From Nissolia schottii (taxonomy: Eukaryota; Streptophyta; Magnoliopsida; Fabales; Fabaceae): a stretch of 64,000 nt of DNA. Location: assembly GCA_003254905.1 (NCBI GenBank), contig QANU01005381.1:1986-65985 (forward strand), read 5' to 3'. The notes beneath the pieces are model-generated. The model was not told where the DNA came from. It saw nothing but the letters and a program-made list of their open reading frames with translations, and searched no databases. Positions 37,138 through 47,335 of the stretch are shown in pieces (positions within the stretch are counted from its first letter, which is position 1; each line of letters begins with the position of its first letter). The translations under genes were made by a program, and so were the position numbers.

Positions 37138-38262
37138 TTGCATAATATTTGTACAATCCAAAAAACTTGGTGTACACCCATATATACCCATATATCTGCC
37201 ACCCATATGGTCACCAACTACAATATACGATTTGTTAATTCTCTAAAACATAACTTGTATCTCATACTAAAACGAAAAAAATGTAATCCTAACGCAACTT
37301 GCACTCACGCACAAGCGAGTTGTCCCTCACTACAGTTCTCTTCTTTCTCGATTTGTCATGTAGTCTCATTCTTCGTATTGATCATTCTTTGTTTTCCACA
37401 GAATCATCATCACACATCATTATATGTTCTTCGTTTTGATGGATTCTGATGTTGATCACCTTATCCGAGCTTCGTATTCATCAATAGAGTTTGAAATCAA
37501 ATAGAGACAACGAACGAGTGTGGTAATCACTTGATTCAAGGTCCAAATACAGCAATGGAGTCTGCTGATCAAATCGATGTGACGAACGATGTTTAACTCA
37601 TCAATCAAATTGATTATCCAATTATGTGATATGTTTGTACATTTATGTTTGTCATATTTGTGCAGCATGCATCTTTCCTTTTGTTTTCTTAAATACTAAT
37701 TTGTGTTAATTACGTGTTATGTTTGTGCATTTATGTTTGTAATGTTTGTGCAATATGACAATTAAAGTTTGTGCAATACATATTCCTTTGGTTTAGTCTT
37801 TAGTATTTATTGTTAATTGTGCTAATATGTTTGTGTAGTAGTGTGACAAATGTTTATGCACTACTAATTTCGTTGGTTTAATTAGTCTTTTAATATTCAG
37901 TGTTAATTGTGTTCATATGTTTGTACAGTAGTGTAACAAATGTTTGTTCGCTATCCATTCCTTTGGTTTAGTGCTAATTGTGTTCATATATTTGTGCACT
38001 TATATTGTATATGGTTGTGCATTAGTGTTTCAAATGTTTGTGTACTACTCATTCCGTTGTTTTGGTTCTTTAGCATTCAGTGTTAAGCGTGAATGATTTC
38101 TTTATTTATCATGTGCGTGTCACGCATTCGTGTAGCAAAGTGGGCACGATAGTGGAAACAATTGGTTGAAGAATACAGGAGATGAACCTCGAACATATTA
38201 AAACCATGGGTGATGATGGTTAATTATGCGGTGTACATGTAACAGGAGTTTTGTACAATACA
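37138..38262 (+). mobile_element. Non-autonomous MULE-like element
   Basis: The ends are related inverted sequences. The left holds TTTGTACAATCC...GGTGTACACC. The right, read in complement, holds TATTGTACAAAA...TGTACACC. Inside lies a CT-rich leader, then a short ORF at 37438-37503 (MDSDVDHLIRASYSSIEFEI), and then a tandem array. The ORF style resembles the start of FAR1-type transposase genes, but the rest is missing. The GTTTGTGCA words link it to the dispersed repeats at 29618 and 33255. Confidence 0.5.
37782..38095 (+). repeat. Tandem repeat, about 85-94 bp unit, 3.5 copies
   Basis: Units start at 37782, 37867, 37957 and 38051 with ATTCCTTTGGTTTAG or variants, and carry GTGTTCATATGTTTGTG and CAAATGTTTGTGCACTAC. 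The array is inside the MULE-like element. Confidence 0.75.
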
Positions 38263-40579
38263 TATTTGAATATAAATATTAATCGTTATATTATTATAAC
38301 TTATCAACTTAACATGATTTACATATTATCAACTGAAATTAGTTAGTTTTCTATTGTGTTGTGTCTATTGGAAATGATATGCAGCTCGACAGATGTAGCT
38401 CGATCTGCTACACAATAAAAGCAAGTTGTTTGTGCTTTTTTACTTTTTAATTTTTTATATTTCATACATTTAAGTTTTAACATTCGCCGTTTGATCTGTT
38501 TGTCAAGCACATTCGAGTAAATATTTGTCATGCCAATTGGCATCGTCTTGTGTTTATTTACACGCCTTGAAAATTGAAAAGTGGTAAAAATGACAATTAA
38601 TGTCTAACCCTCAGGTTAAGGTGAAACTTAAATAATTGCTCATGCAGGTTTGGGGCAGGTTAGGGTTCAACAAAAATCCAACCCTACCCATGCATGCACC
38701 CCAATATTCTAATTCAGTGACAAATTCGTTACATCCCGAATTTTTCAAAGGGAGTCACAAGAATGTTGTGAATAATAAATTCACAAAAAATATAAATTAC
38801 TGAAGAATTATTAATATAGCAGGGATATTTATTTTAGGGCAGGCTAGAAACTGAGGGAGGGAGAAAGAAGTGAAAATGAAACAAGAAAGAAAAAAGACGA
38901 GAGAGGGTGGACCACCGTTCCCTATACAATATTATTCGTCCAGCATGGGATGAAGTCCCCACAAGAAAGGAGAGCCCAACAACAACAACAACAACAAGTG
39001 TGCCATTTGGGGCTTTTATCACCATTCTGTTTATGCTCCATTCCTGTTGGAGCTAAGCCCTGAACCAAACTTTTCAAGTGGTGCCCACAACAGTGTTGGC
39101 AATAATGCAAACGCCCCAACAATATTAAAAAGAGAAAGAGGAAAAATAAAGTGCTTAGTTTTTATAAATGTAGATGAATTTGTTTTATATGATGATGATT
39201 GGGTCTGATCACGTTTTTTCATTTTATGACTTTAAAATTTATGATATTTAGAGCCTGCTGGGCAGATTTGACAGAATAAAATTGGATAGGATTACACTTG
39301 ATAGTATAAGGTCTAGTGGTATAAAACTTGAATAAAGTTTAAGGTGATTTCTTACCTGTCTCATGAGATAAATATATTGTCTTACTAAATTTATCTATTT
39401 TCTATAATTTTTAGAATTAAATTCATCAAATTTTGTTATTATTTTATGTTCTATATCATCATAACAAACTTTCCATTAGTCAAATTATTGAAAAAATCAA
39501 TTTATAAGAGGTTTAGAAATTTGCAGACCATTTAATCTTACTAGCACTTCTCTACAATATTGTATTAAAAAATATTAATTTATCACATTAGATTATATAA
39601 CACATCAATATGTCATATTATATTATAAAATAATTATAAAATTCAACAAATTTAGTTCTAAAAATTAGAAAAATTGACAAATCAGTAGGATGACAATATT
39701 CACCCCATAAGACAAGTAAGAAACCTCCAAATTTTAAATACTATACTATGTTTGATATGTCAATGTATAGAATGTTACAACTAACTTCACATTCTCTAAC
39801 AATAGTCGTAACAATTAATTGTCCTAGCTTGATGAATAATAAACAAATAGCATTGTTTTTGGTATGAAATAAAGGAAGTAAAAATGGAAAAGTGAAGGGT
39901 GTGGAGGAAGTGAGGGAAGGGAGATCAGGTTGTTAGAATGACCCCATGAGGAGGACGTGATACAGACAATCCCACCTCTCCCATCGATCTCTTTCTATCA
40001 ACCCCCCCAACCCTCCCGTCCTGTTATAATAATAATACATGCACACACCCCTTTGCTTTCACCTTTCATCCTTCACCCTTCACCCTTCCGGAACAAATTA
40101 TCACATGCTCTTGCCTTTCCACGCTCCTTAGCATGGTCCCACTCCACATCATCCCCCCTCCACTACGCTCTCCTCCTCCTCCTCGCCGGTTTGGTATGGT
40201 ATTATTTGGTATACATTTTAATAGTATAAATAAAAATAATTGACTGTCTTATTTATTATCTAAAAAGTCATGTATCTAAAAGTTATGACTTGATTGAATG
40301 ACATTGTAAAAAACTTTATAATGTGAAGACAAAGTAATTAAGCTCTATACTTTTATATGGTTAATGGGTTCTCTAGGTAATTAAACAAACTCGAATATTC
40401 TTGATTTTTTAGTGGTGCAAATTACATCACTTTTTCTTTTTTGTTTTTGTGCATTTATAACATCTTATACCAATAAAAAATGGAGCACTCATTCCATTCA
40501 CTAATAATAGTCATTTTTTTATTTTATTTTTAGATATCTTGATAGTTCAATGTATCTAAACACACACACACAGATAGAT

Positions 40580-40627
<48 letters not shown>

Positions 40628-41223
40628 AGTGAATATTATATTTAAAAATTAAAAAACAACACTTAATCGTGGACAGAGGTAGCATTAATTGAAAGGTCAA
40701 TTATTGTTAACCAATGAATAGTTATAAATTCATGAAAAACAAACGACGAAGTTGGCACCTTAATTTGTTACCAGTCATTCGTCAGTAGTATTAATAATTG
40801 GACACAGTCTTCTGAATAATAAATTTCAATACACTTATGATGACCAATTATTCCAGATGGGAGGCATGCACAATTCAAAATCCACGAAAAGCGTATCTTA
40901 TAATGATGAATAAACAATGCACACGTATATATGAAGCAAGCTTCCGTACAAGAACACACAGGGAAAGGTCATAGAGAAAAGCTTTGGCCATAACAGAATT
41001 GTGGCTTCTATTACAAGGCAAAGCTGAAAAGCTTTACTTATTCTCTATTAAAAGGTTGTACTAACAATAAAAATTGGCATTTGACAATGGTGAGAATGCA
41101 GAGAAGATGAAGAGGGTACTAGTGTACTACTGTGTGTGGGAGGGTTAAGAAGAGCAAAACATAATATTGATGATAGGATCGATGGTAGAGATCCATCCGT
41201 ACTACATCATATCATTCGAAACT
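38263..41223. other. Intergenic, no gene seen
   Basis: Contains a CAA microsatellite (about 38979-38998), a CT/C-rich patch at 39960-40200 with a long frame but no recognisable protein, and a long TA microsatellite (about 40583-40622). Confidence 0.5.
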
Positions 41224-41402
41224 AGGGTGAACATGAGTTGGGTTCGACCCGTCGACCCGTTGATCCGACCTAACCCGATCTTAAGTGGGTCGGGTTAGGT
41301 CGGGTTAGCGGGCTGAACCCAATTGATCCGCCATATATGTTGGGTCGGGTCTCGGATCCAAACTGTGACTCGACCCGATCTGACGACCCGACTGTACATA
41401 TA

Positions 41403-41405
41403 TTA

Positions 41406-41451
<46 letters not shown>
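41403..41451. repeat. TTA microsatellite
   Basis: About 15 ATT/TTA units inside the TIR element. Confidence 0.9.
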
Positions 41452-41589
41452 ATACCTAACCCTTCGTTCATTTTACATTTTCACTTCAGCTTCACTTTCT
41501 TTCCTTCCTTCCTTCCTTTCCCATTATTAATACTTTCCCCTTCCCCATTTCTTCGTTCCTCTTAACCTAAATACCTAATCCCACTGCTC

Positions 41590-41880
41590 ATACTAGATCC
41601 CCTTGCCCATTTCTTCTTCTTCCTGCTCCTACGGTATCCCCGGCCACCAATCCACCGGTCTGAAGCTCTCTGTCAAAGTCTCTGGCAACTCCACTGCCAC
41701 CCCTCCTTCTGGATCCCCGTCCCCTGTCACCTCCCTTTCGCTGTCATCTCCCGCCACCAACACTTCCTCCATCTCTCCATCTGGCTCCGCCAGCTCACCT
41801 CCGTAGAACTCTGCCGCCGTGTCCCTCGAACCATGTCTCTCCACCACCATGCCTCCATTTTTCGTTTCCATCTTAGAAGG
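41590..41880 (+). pseudogene. GC-rich exon-like block carried inside the TIR element
   Basis: A block clearly richer in GC than its surroundings follows a CT-rich leader (41475-41560). It is followed by T-rich, intron-like sequence containing CCCTAATTTTAACCC. On the plus strand a Ser/Pro-rich frame is open at 41603-41806, and the minus strand is open at 41629-41871. I cannot tell which, if either, was coding, and recognise no family. The leader-exon-intron look suggests a captured 5' end of a host gene. Confidence 0.35.
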
Positions 41881-42566
41881 TTTGATTTGATTTTCCCTAA
41901 TTTTAACCCTAATTTTGATTTTATTTTGCTCTCCCTGATTTGTTCTTCTTCTTTTTCAATGATTTTGCTCTCCCTGAGCCTGTGGATATTTCTGTTATTC
42001 TGTATGGTAGTTTTTGGAAGTTGGTTAGTTTTTTACAGCATGTCAGCATGCCTTGTTAAGGATTGTTTAATGGAAATCAGGGTCGCTTGATGTTTGATTG
42101 GGCTTTATATTTGATTTGGAAGTATTGTTATTTTTCTGTGGTTTCAATTGATATTTGTAGCATGTGACTTGCTGTTGAGGATAGCTTTTCCATTAGCTTG
42201 AATTCAATGCTCCATCTCTCTGATTTTAATTACAATAGCATAATGCTGCTTATCCTGTGGATTTCAAAAGGGTTTTAAAAAAAAGGGTGGGTCACTCGCA
42301 ACCCGCCTAACCCAACCCAACCTAGGCGAGTGGCGGGTCTGGCGAGTACCCATTTCAAAAATAATTTTTACCCAACCCGACCTACCCGCTTGCAAGTGGG
42401 TCAGGTCTATAACATGGTCTGGTCCGACCTGACCCGACCCATGTTCACCCTTATTAGAAACTGCGAGGTCTCGCTTGTGCACCCTGACTGACTTGTCTAT
42501 CATGAATAAAATTGACATCGAGTCATGTACATATAATATAGAGATGTATTATATGAACCTATTGAT

Positions 42567-42771
42567 GCGTTTGGTACCAGGAATAAGATAAAAGGAATAA
42601 AGACAAAGACAAAAAGAAATTATGTAATTTTAGACTTTAATTTTGTGTTCCTTTAAACAAATTTTTTTTTGTCTATGTTACTCAATTTTAATGAGGTACA
42701 AAAAATATAAAAATCTTTTATCCTTGTGTTTTTGTTTCTATGTCCTATCCCTTCTCTCTAATATCAAATGC
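42567..42771. mobile_element. MITE, GTGTTTGGTACCAG family, second complete copy
   Basis: Left end GCGTTTGGTACCAGGAATAA and the complement of the right end (GCATTTGATATTAGAGAGAA) are inverted repeats. About 205 bp, non-coding. Same family as 3961-4148. Confidence 0.65.
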
Positions 42772-43189
42772 AACTTAAGTATTTAAATTCGTACCATTCA
42801 TATTTTATATATTATTACGTAAAATTTTAATGAAACTCACGTATTAATGAGATTTTAATTAATGATAAATAAGATTTGAGTTAATAATATATCATGTTAT
42901 ATACTAGATGAGTGTATATAATATTTGTCTATAATATATGTTCACATCATTAAAATCACACACAAATTAAAGAAGAAACAAGAATGGCATGGGCATGGCC
43001 ATGACTCAGAGTGAGCTAGTGCTGATAAGAAGGATAGCTCGTGTGGGGGTGGGGCCTAATAAGTTCCAAATCAACTATCACATGAATGCTAATTAACAAA
43101 ATTTATCAGCCTAGCTATACAAGCATAAAGAAAGGTGTTATACATTTTTACATTATCTTATGACAGTATTCCTTTTGGATAATTATTCT
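42772..43189. other. AT-rich spacer
   Basis: No gene or named repeat recognised. Confidence 0.5.
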
Positions 43190-43433
43190 TGCACATCCAG
43201 TGCTTGAACACATGTTGCATACCTACTCTATTTTATTAAAACCCATGACTGAGTCAGTATACTGCTCACCCTAACCAACCACGCACCTTCGTCGATGAGA
43301 TAACCGCTCCTTCCACTCCTTTTTCTCATTCTCTTTGCGTTTTGATCTGCTCTGGTTTATCATTTAGCTGTTACTTGTTTGTTTTTTATTTCTCGATCTA
43401 TTCTGCGATTTTGATCTGTTCTGCTATCGGTTC

Positions 43434-45802
43434 ATGGAGCTGTCGATGATGAATCCACTAAATTTCTTAGGCAAGGAGCCGTCGTTCATAGAGTTGTTGG
43501 AAAGTTTCAACAATGCTACGGCGGCGCCGCCCTAAATCACATTGTTGGAAGGTAATTATTCAGTGAATTATCATACATGACGGTTGTGTCTAAAGATAAA
43601 CAACGATTATGTCTTACATATTTGTTAGGTTAGGTCTAAAATAAAATGACGGTTAGGTTTGCTATAATAAAATGGTTGTGTCTTATAATAACACGATGAT
43701 TATGTCTAGGTTTAAACCAAAGTTATGTCTTACAAAGTTGATAAGTTAGGTCCATAATTGAATAATGGTTAGGTCTCTTATAACACAATCATTGTGTCTT
43801 ACTTCACAGAGAGTGTGCTACGTGGCTCCAACACTCCAACTCAAGTTAGGTCTCTTATAATAAAATGGTTGTGTCTTATAATAACACGATGATTGTATCT
43901 AGGTATAAACCGAAGTTATGTCTTACAAAGTTGATTAAGTTAGGTCTATAGTTGAATAATGGTTAAGTCTCTTATAACACAGTCGTTGTGTCTTACTTTA
44001 CAGAGAGTGTGCTACGTGGCTCCAGCACTCCAACTCAAGTTAGGTCTCTTATAATAAAATGGTTGTGTCTTAAAATAACATGATGGTTGTGTCTATGTAT
44101 AAACCAAAGTTATGTCTTGCAAAGTTGATAAATTAGGTCTATAATTGAATAACGGTTAGGTCTCTTATAACACGGTTGTTGTGTCTTACTTCACAGAGAG
44201 TGTTACGTGACTCCAGCACTCTAACTCAAGTTACCACTGACGTTAACAATGAAGAGATTGTTTAGCAACATTTGACGAGAATACAGGGATGATGGTGTCA
44301 AACTTTGAAGAACTTGAAGGTATTTTAATGAATTAAATAAAGTTTAGGTCTGTGACATTATACTGACTGGGTCTGACTTGTGACTAATGTTAGGTCACGT
44401 AAGTTGATATAGTTAGGTCTGTTTTGAATCACACATTAGGTCTATTTTATTTAATATGCATTTTTTTGTATGTCTATATATAGGTGAATCAAGTACAAAT
44501 ATTATTATCCCAACTATTGGTATGTAATTTGAGTTCGTTGAGGATTTTCATGATTTTTATAAAGACTATACAACTAGCGTGGGATTTGAGTACAAGATTA
44601 GAAACACAAAATCTGATGAATTTGGGGTTCCGTGGTACCGTATAATTACATGTGTTAGGGAGGGCAAGAGTCGATCGAAGTTACCACTATCAGAGAGGAC
44701 GAACCCTTCTGGTGCTGCAAATTGCAAGGTCAAGATCATTACATCAAAGAACAATGACGGGCTTGGGTAATCAACAATGTTGTTTTGGAGCACTCTCATG
44801 CAACAAGTCCATCAAAATCAAGATACTTTGCATCCAACAGTTTCATACCAATGATTGCAAAAAGGAGGATTAAGGTGGATGATAGTGCAGGGGTACGAAC
44901 ATACAAGATTTATAATAACTCTTTGTTACATGAAGTTGGTGGAGCAGAAAATATTACATTCACAGAGAGGGATGTTAGGAATTTCTTAAGGACGGAAGTT
45001 AGAGGTGTTGGGTCGGAAGGGGATGGGCAAGCCATGATCTAATACTTTCATAGGATGCAGGCTCAAAATGGCAACTTTTAATATGAAATTTTAAATGATG
45101 ATGAGAGGCAAATCACCCATGCTTTTTGGTGTAATGCTAGGAGTCAAGTGACATACGAATATTTTGGAGACGTGATCTCGTTTGACACAACATGCTTGAC
45201 CAACATGTACGGTACATTATTATTTATATGACCTAACTACTTTAATATTTGCGACCTAACCAAAATATTGTATGTGACCTAACCACATAATAATATAAGA
45301 CATAACTTTATGTGATTACAGACCTAACTTATTTTACCAAACCCTACCTAACCGTGTTATTATAGTAGACATAATCGTAGTTATAATTTTATTTGTAGGT
45401 ACAATATGAGTTTTTCATGTTTTGGTGATGTTAATCATCATGGGAATTCTGTTTTGTTTGGGTGTGGGTTGCTTGCGCCTGAAGAGAAAGAATCTTTTGT
45501 TTAACTATTTTAATGTTTCTTGAGATGCATAAAGGGAAATGCACCATTGGGAATCATAACAGACCAGTGCATGTCAATAAAGCATGGAATTGAAGTAGTG
45601 TTCCCCAGAACTCGTCATCGTTGGTGTATTTGACACATATTGAAGAAAGTTCCAGACAAGTTAAGAGGATTCACAAAATATCTAAGCATCAAAGAGGACA
45701 TTAACAAGGTTGTTTACAACACACTTACTGTTAAAGAGTTCGAGAGGGAATGGAATGTGCTTGTCGACAAGTATAGTCTTCAAAACAATGCATGGATTTT
45801 AG
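43434..45802 (+). pseudogene. FAR1-type MULE transposase gene, decayed
   Basis: Exon 1 starts at the ATG at 43434 (MELSMMNPLNFLGKEPSF) but hits a stop at 43533. After an intron full of GGTTNNGTCT words, exon 2 (44484-45211) encodes a FAR1 DNA-binding domain (FHDFYKDYTTSVGFEYKIR, CVREGKS, NCKVKI, HATSPSKSRYF). The MULE transposase domain then begins (FWCNARSQVTYEYFGDVISF, with the first catalytic Asp in SFDTT). A short intron (45212-45398) precedes exon 3 (45399-45802), which has the GDVNHHGNSVLFG block and the second Asp in IITDQ. The third catalytic residue would lie downstream and is not seen. At least six in-frame stops or shifts mark it as a pseudogene. The region after 45802 is interrupted by a CACTA-like end. 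Confidence 0.8.
43653..44230 (+). repeat. Tandem triplication, 193-bp unit
   Basis: Three copies start at 43653, 43846 and 44040 (193, 194 and 191 bp), about 90 percent alike by eye. Each holds several GTCTTA/GGTTAGGTCT words and a shared TTCACAGAGAGTGTGCTACG block. It lies inside the first intron of the transposase gene. Confidence 0.9.
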
Positions 45803-45911
45803 GTACGGTTAGGTCCTTTTGGTATATGTCATTGTATCTATGTTAACAACATTATTAGGTCTATATATATTGGTTAAGTCTAGCAATATATATTTGTCAT
45901 TAACTATCGAT

Positions 45912-46200
45912 CATTACAAGAAAACAACTCATTACCGTCGACGTTACCGTCAAACATTTGGTCGACGGTAAAGTGCTCGATGGTAATCGACTTACCGTTG
46001 GACAACGACTACCAACGGTAATTACCGTTGGAATAAACTGATGGAAACCGGTTCACGTCTGATTACATTTAAACCGGTTTACCGTCGTCCAGGATTGACG
46101 GTAATATATTAGTATTTTATTCGTTTAACGTCTGCATTAATCGAAGGTAAAGGTAATAATATTTTATTCCTTTACCATTGGCCACTACCGACGGTAATAA
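45912..46200 (+). mobile_element. CACTA-type (En/Spm) terminal fragment
   Basis: Starts CATTACAAGAAAACAAC, close to the CACTACAAGAAAA terminus of CACTA elements. It is followed by clustered subterminal repeats ACCGTCGACGGTAA / TTACCGTTGG in both orientations up to about 46195. The opposite end was not found nearby, so only one end may remain. It sits inside the composite MULE. Confidence 0.7.
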
Positions 46201-46590
46201 TTAAATATTAAAAAAACAAAATTTTAATTAAAATTTTATTATTTATTTACATAATAAATTATATAATTACATTAATAAATATGTAATTTAATAAATTATA
46301 AAATTTAATTTAATAAATACATAGAGATCCATATGAATCTGTTAGATACTTACATTAAATTGAATACTTTGTAAATAATATATGATTTCCAGAAGTCATA
46401 TAATGAATGATCCTTCATTTGTTGTATTTTATGACTTGTGTTTGCCTAATTATGACTTGAAAATAAAATTTTGACTTATATCTTGCTTTACTATAATTTT
46501 AGTATATTATATTAATATACTATAAATATTTTTTATTAATATTTTTATAATTTGTAAACTCTTACGAGTTTATGATTTGAGTTTACCTAT

Positions 46591-46620
46591 ACTCTACGAG
46601 TTTAGGTAAACTCGTAGAGT
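46591..46620. repeat. Perfect 30-bp palindrome
   Basis: ACTCTACGAGTTTA, then GG, then the exact complement TAAACTCGTAGAGT. Related half-sites (CTTACGAGTTTA) lie at 46561. It could form a strong hairpin. Confidence 0.95.
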
Positions 46621-46779
46621 TTGACAACCTTAATGGCAAGAGTTCAAACATAAATCAATTTCCCTTCAAAGAAAACAACCTAACATCAAGGATTCACTCT
46701 TAACAAATGCAAAGAAAAATAATATCATAAAACCTATCTACTCATTTATCATAATAATCAGCAGAGAGACATACAATAC

Positions 46780-47335
46780 CTTAAGTTCCTCAGCGTTAAG
46801 GGATGCTATTTCAAGAGATTCTGGATCAATATCAATGCCAAGAACATGTCTGACCAATGTTAACACAAATCAAGCAAATATTTGATACAGTTATGTAGAC
46901 TTGATTAAGAAAAAGGTATTTGGTAACCTCTTTTATCAAACACAAAATTATATACTGAAATTAAAGATTTGATTTAACAAGGAGGATCTCTATGCAACCA
47001 TATAGTCATGTACGTGAAGTGGTGTGCTGTACAGTTCGGAAATTGGAAAAACAAATTCATTCAAGAAAGTTCCTGCAGGTTCTATACAATAGTAGTTCAA
47101 AAGTTTCAAATAACTAAAATGTGGTTCTAACGTCGCTCAGTTTGAGGTAGCATAAGAACAGGAAGTGAATGAAAAACTAAAAGAAGACAAACTGGTAAAA
47201 GATCCTGTAAAAGTAGAAAGGGAAAGATGGAACTAACCTTGCACCCAAAAGAGTAGCAGCAACACCTAATATGTCGTAACCACATCCAAAGTCAGCCACT
47301 ACTTTGTTGTTCACATCCCCAAATGAAGTCTCAGT
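46780..47335 (-). pseudogene. METTL5: Captured METTL5-like rRNA methyltransferase fragment (two exons, one intron)
   Basis: METTL5 adds m6A to 18S rRNA. On the minus strand, exon A (47238-47335) reads SFGDVNNKVVADFGCG and on to LLGA. It splices at GT/AG (intron 46850-47237) to exon B (46780-46849), which reads HVLGIDIDPESLEIASLNAE and ends at another GT donor. The codon for the shared Arg is correctly split across the intron. The S-adenosylmethionine-binding motif (DFGCG) and the acidic loop (GIDID) are present. The catalytic NPPF motif and both ends of the protein are absent. The retained intron shows capture from genomic DNA rather than from mRNA. Upstream, the same frame continues into the MULE gene, so a fusion protein was once possible. 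Confidence 0.75.

Larger units (their letters stand above)
41224..42451. mobile_element. TIR element with GGGTCGGGT-rich ends (hAT- or MULE-like, non-autonomous)
   Basis: The left end AGGGTGAACATGAGTTGGGT and the complement of the right end (AGGGTGAACATGGGTCGGGT) form good terminal inverted repeats. Both subterminal zones (41240-41400 and 42285-42440) are packed with GGGTCGGGT/GACCCGACC words. The flanks CATTCGAAACT (41213-41223) and TATTAGAAACT (42452-42462) match at 9 of 11 and may be a worn target duplication. The interior holds a TTA microsatellite and a GC-rich exon-like block. No transposase was seen. Confidence 0.7.

Noticed and set aside
39957-40229. 90-codon Pro/Ser-rich plus-strand frame
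   Set aside because: C- and CT-rich sequence gives long open frames; no recognisable domain or neighbouring exon.
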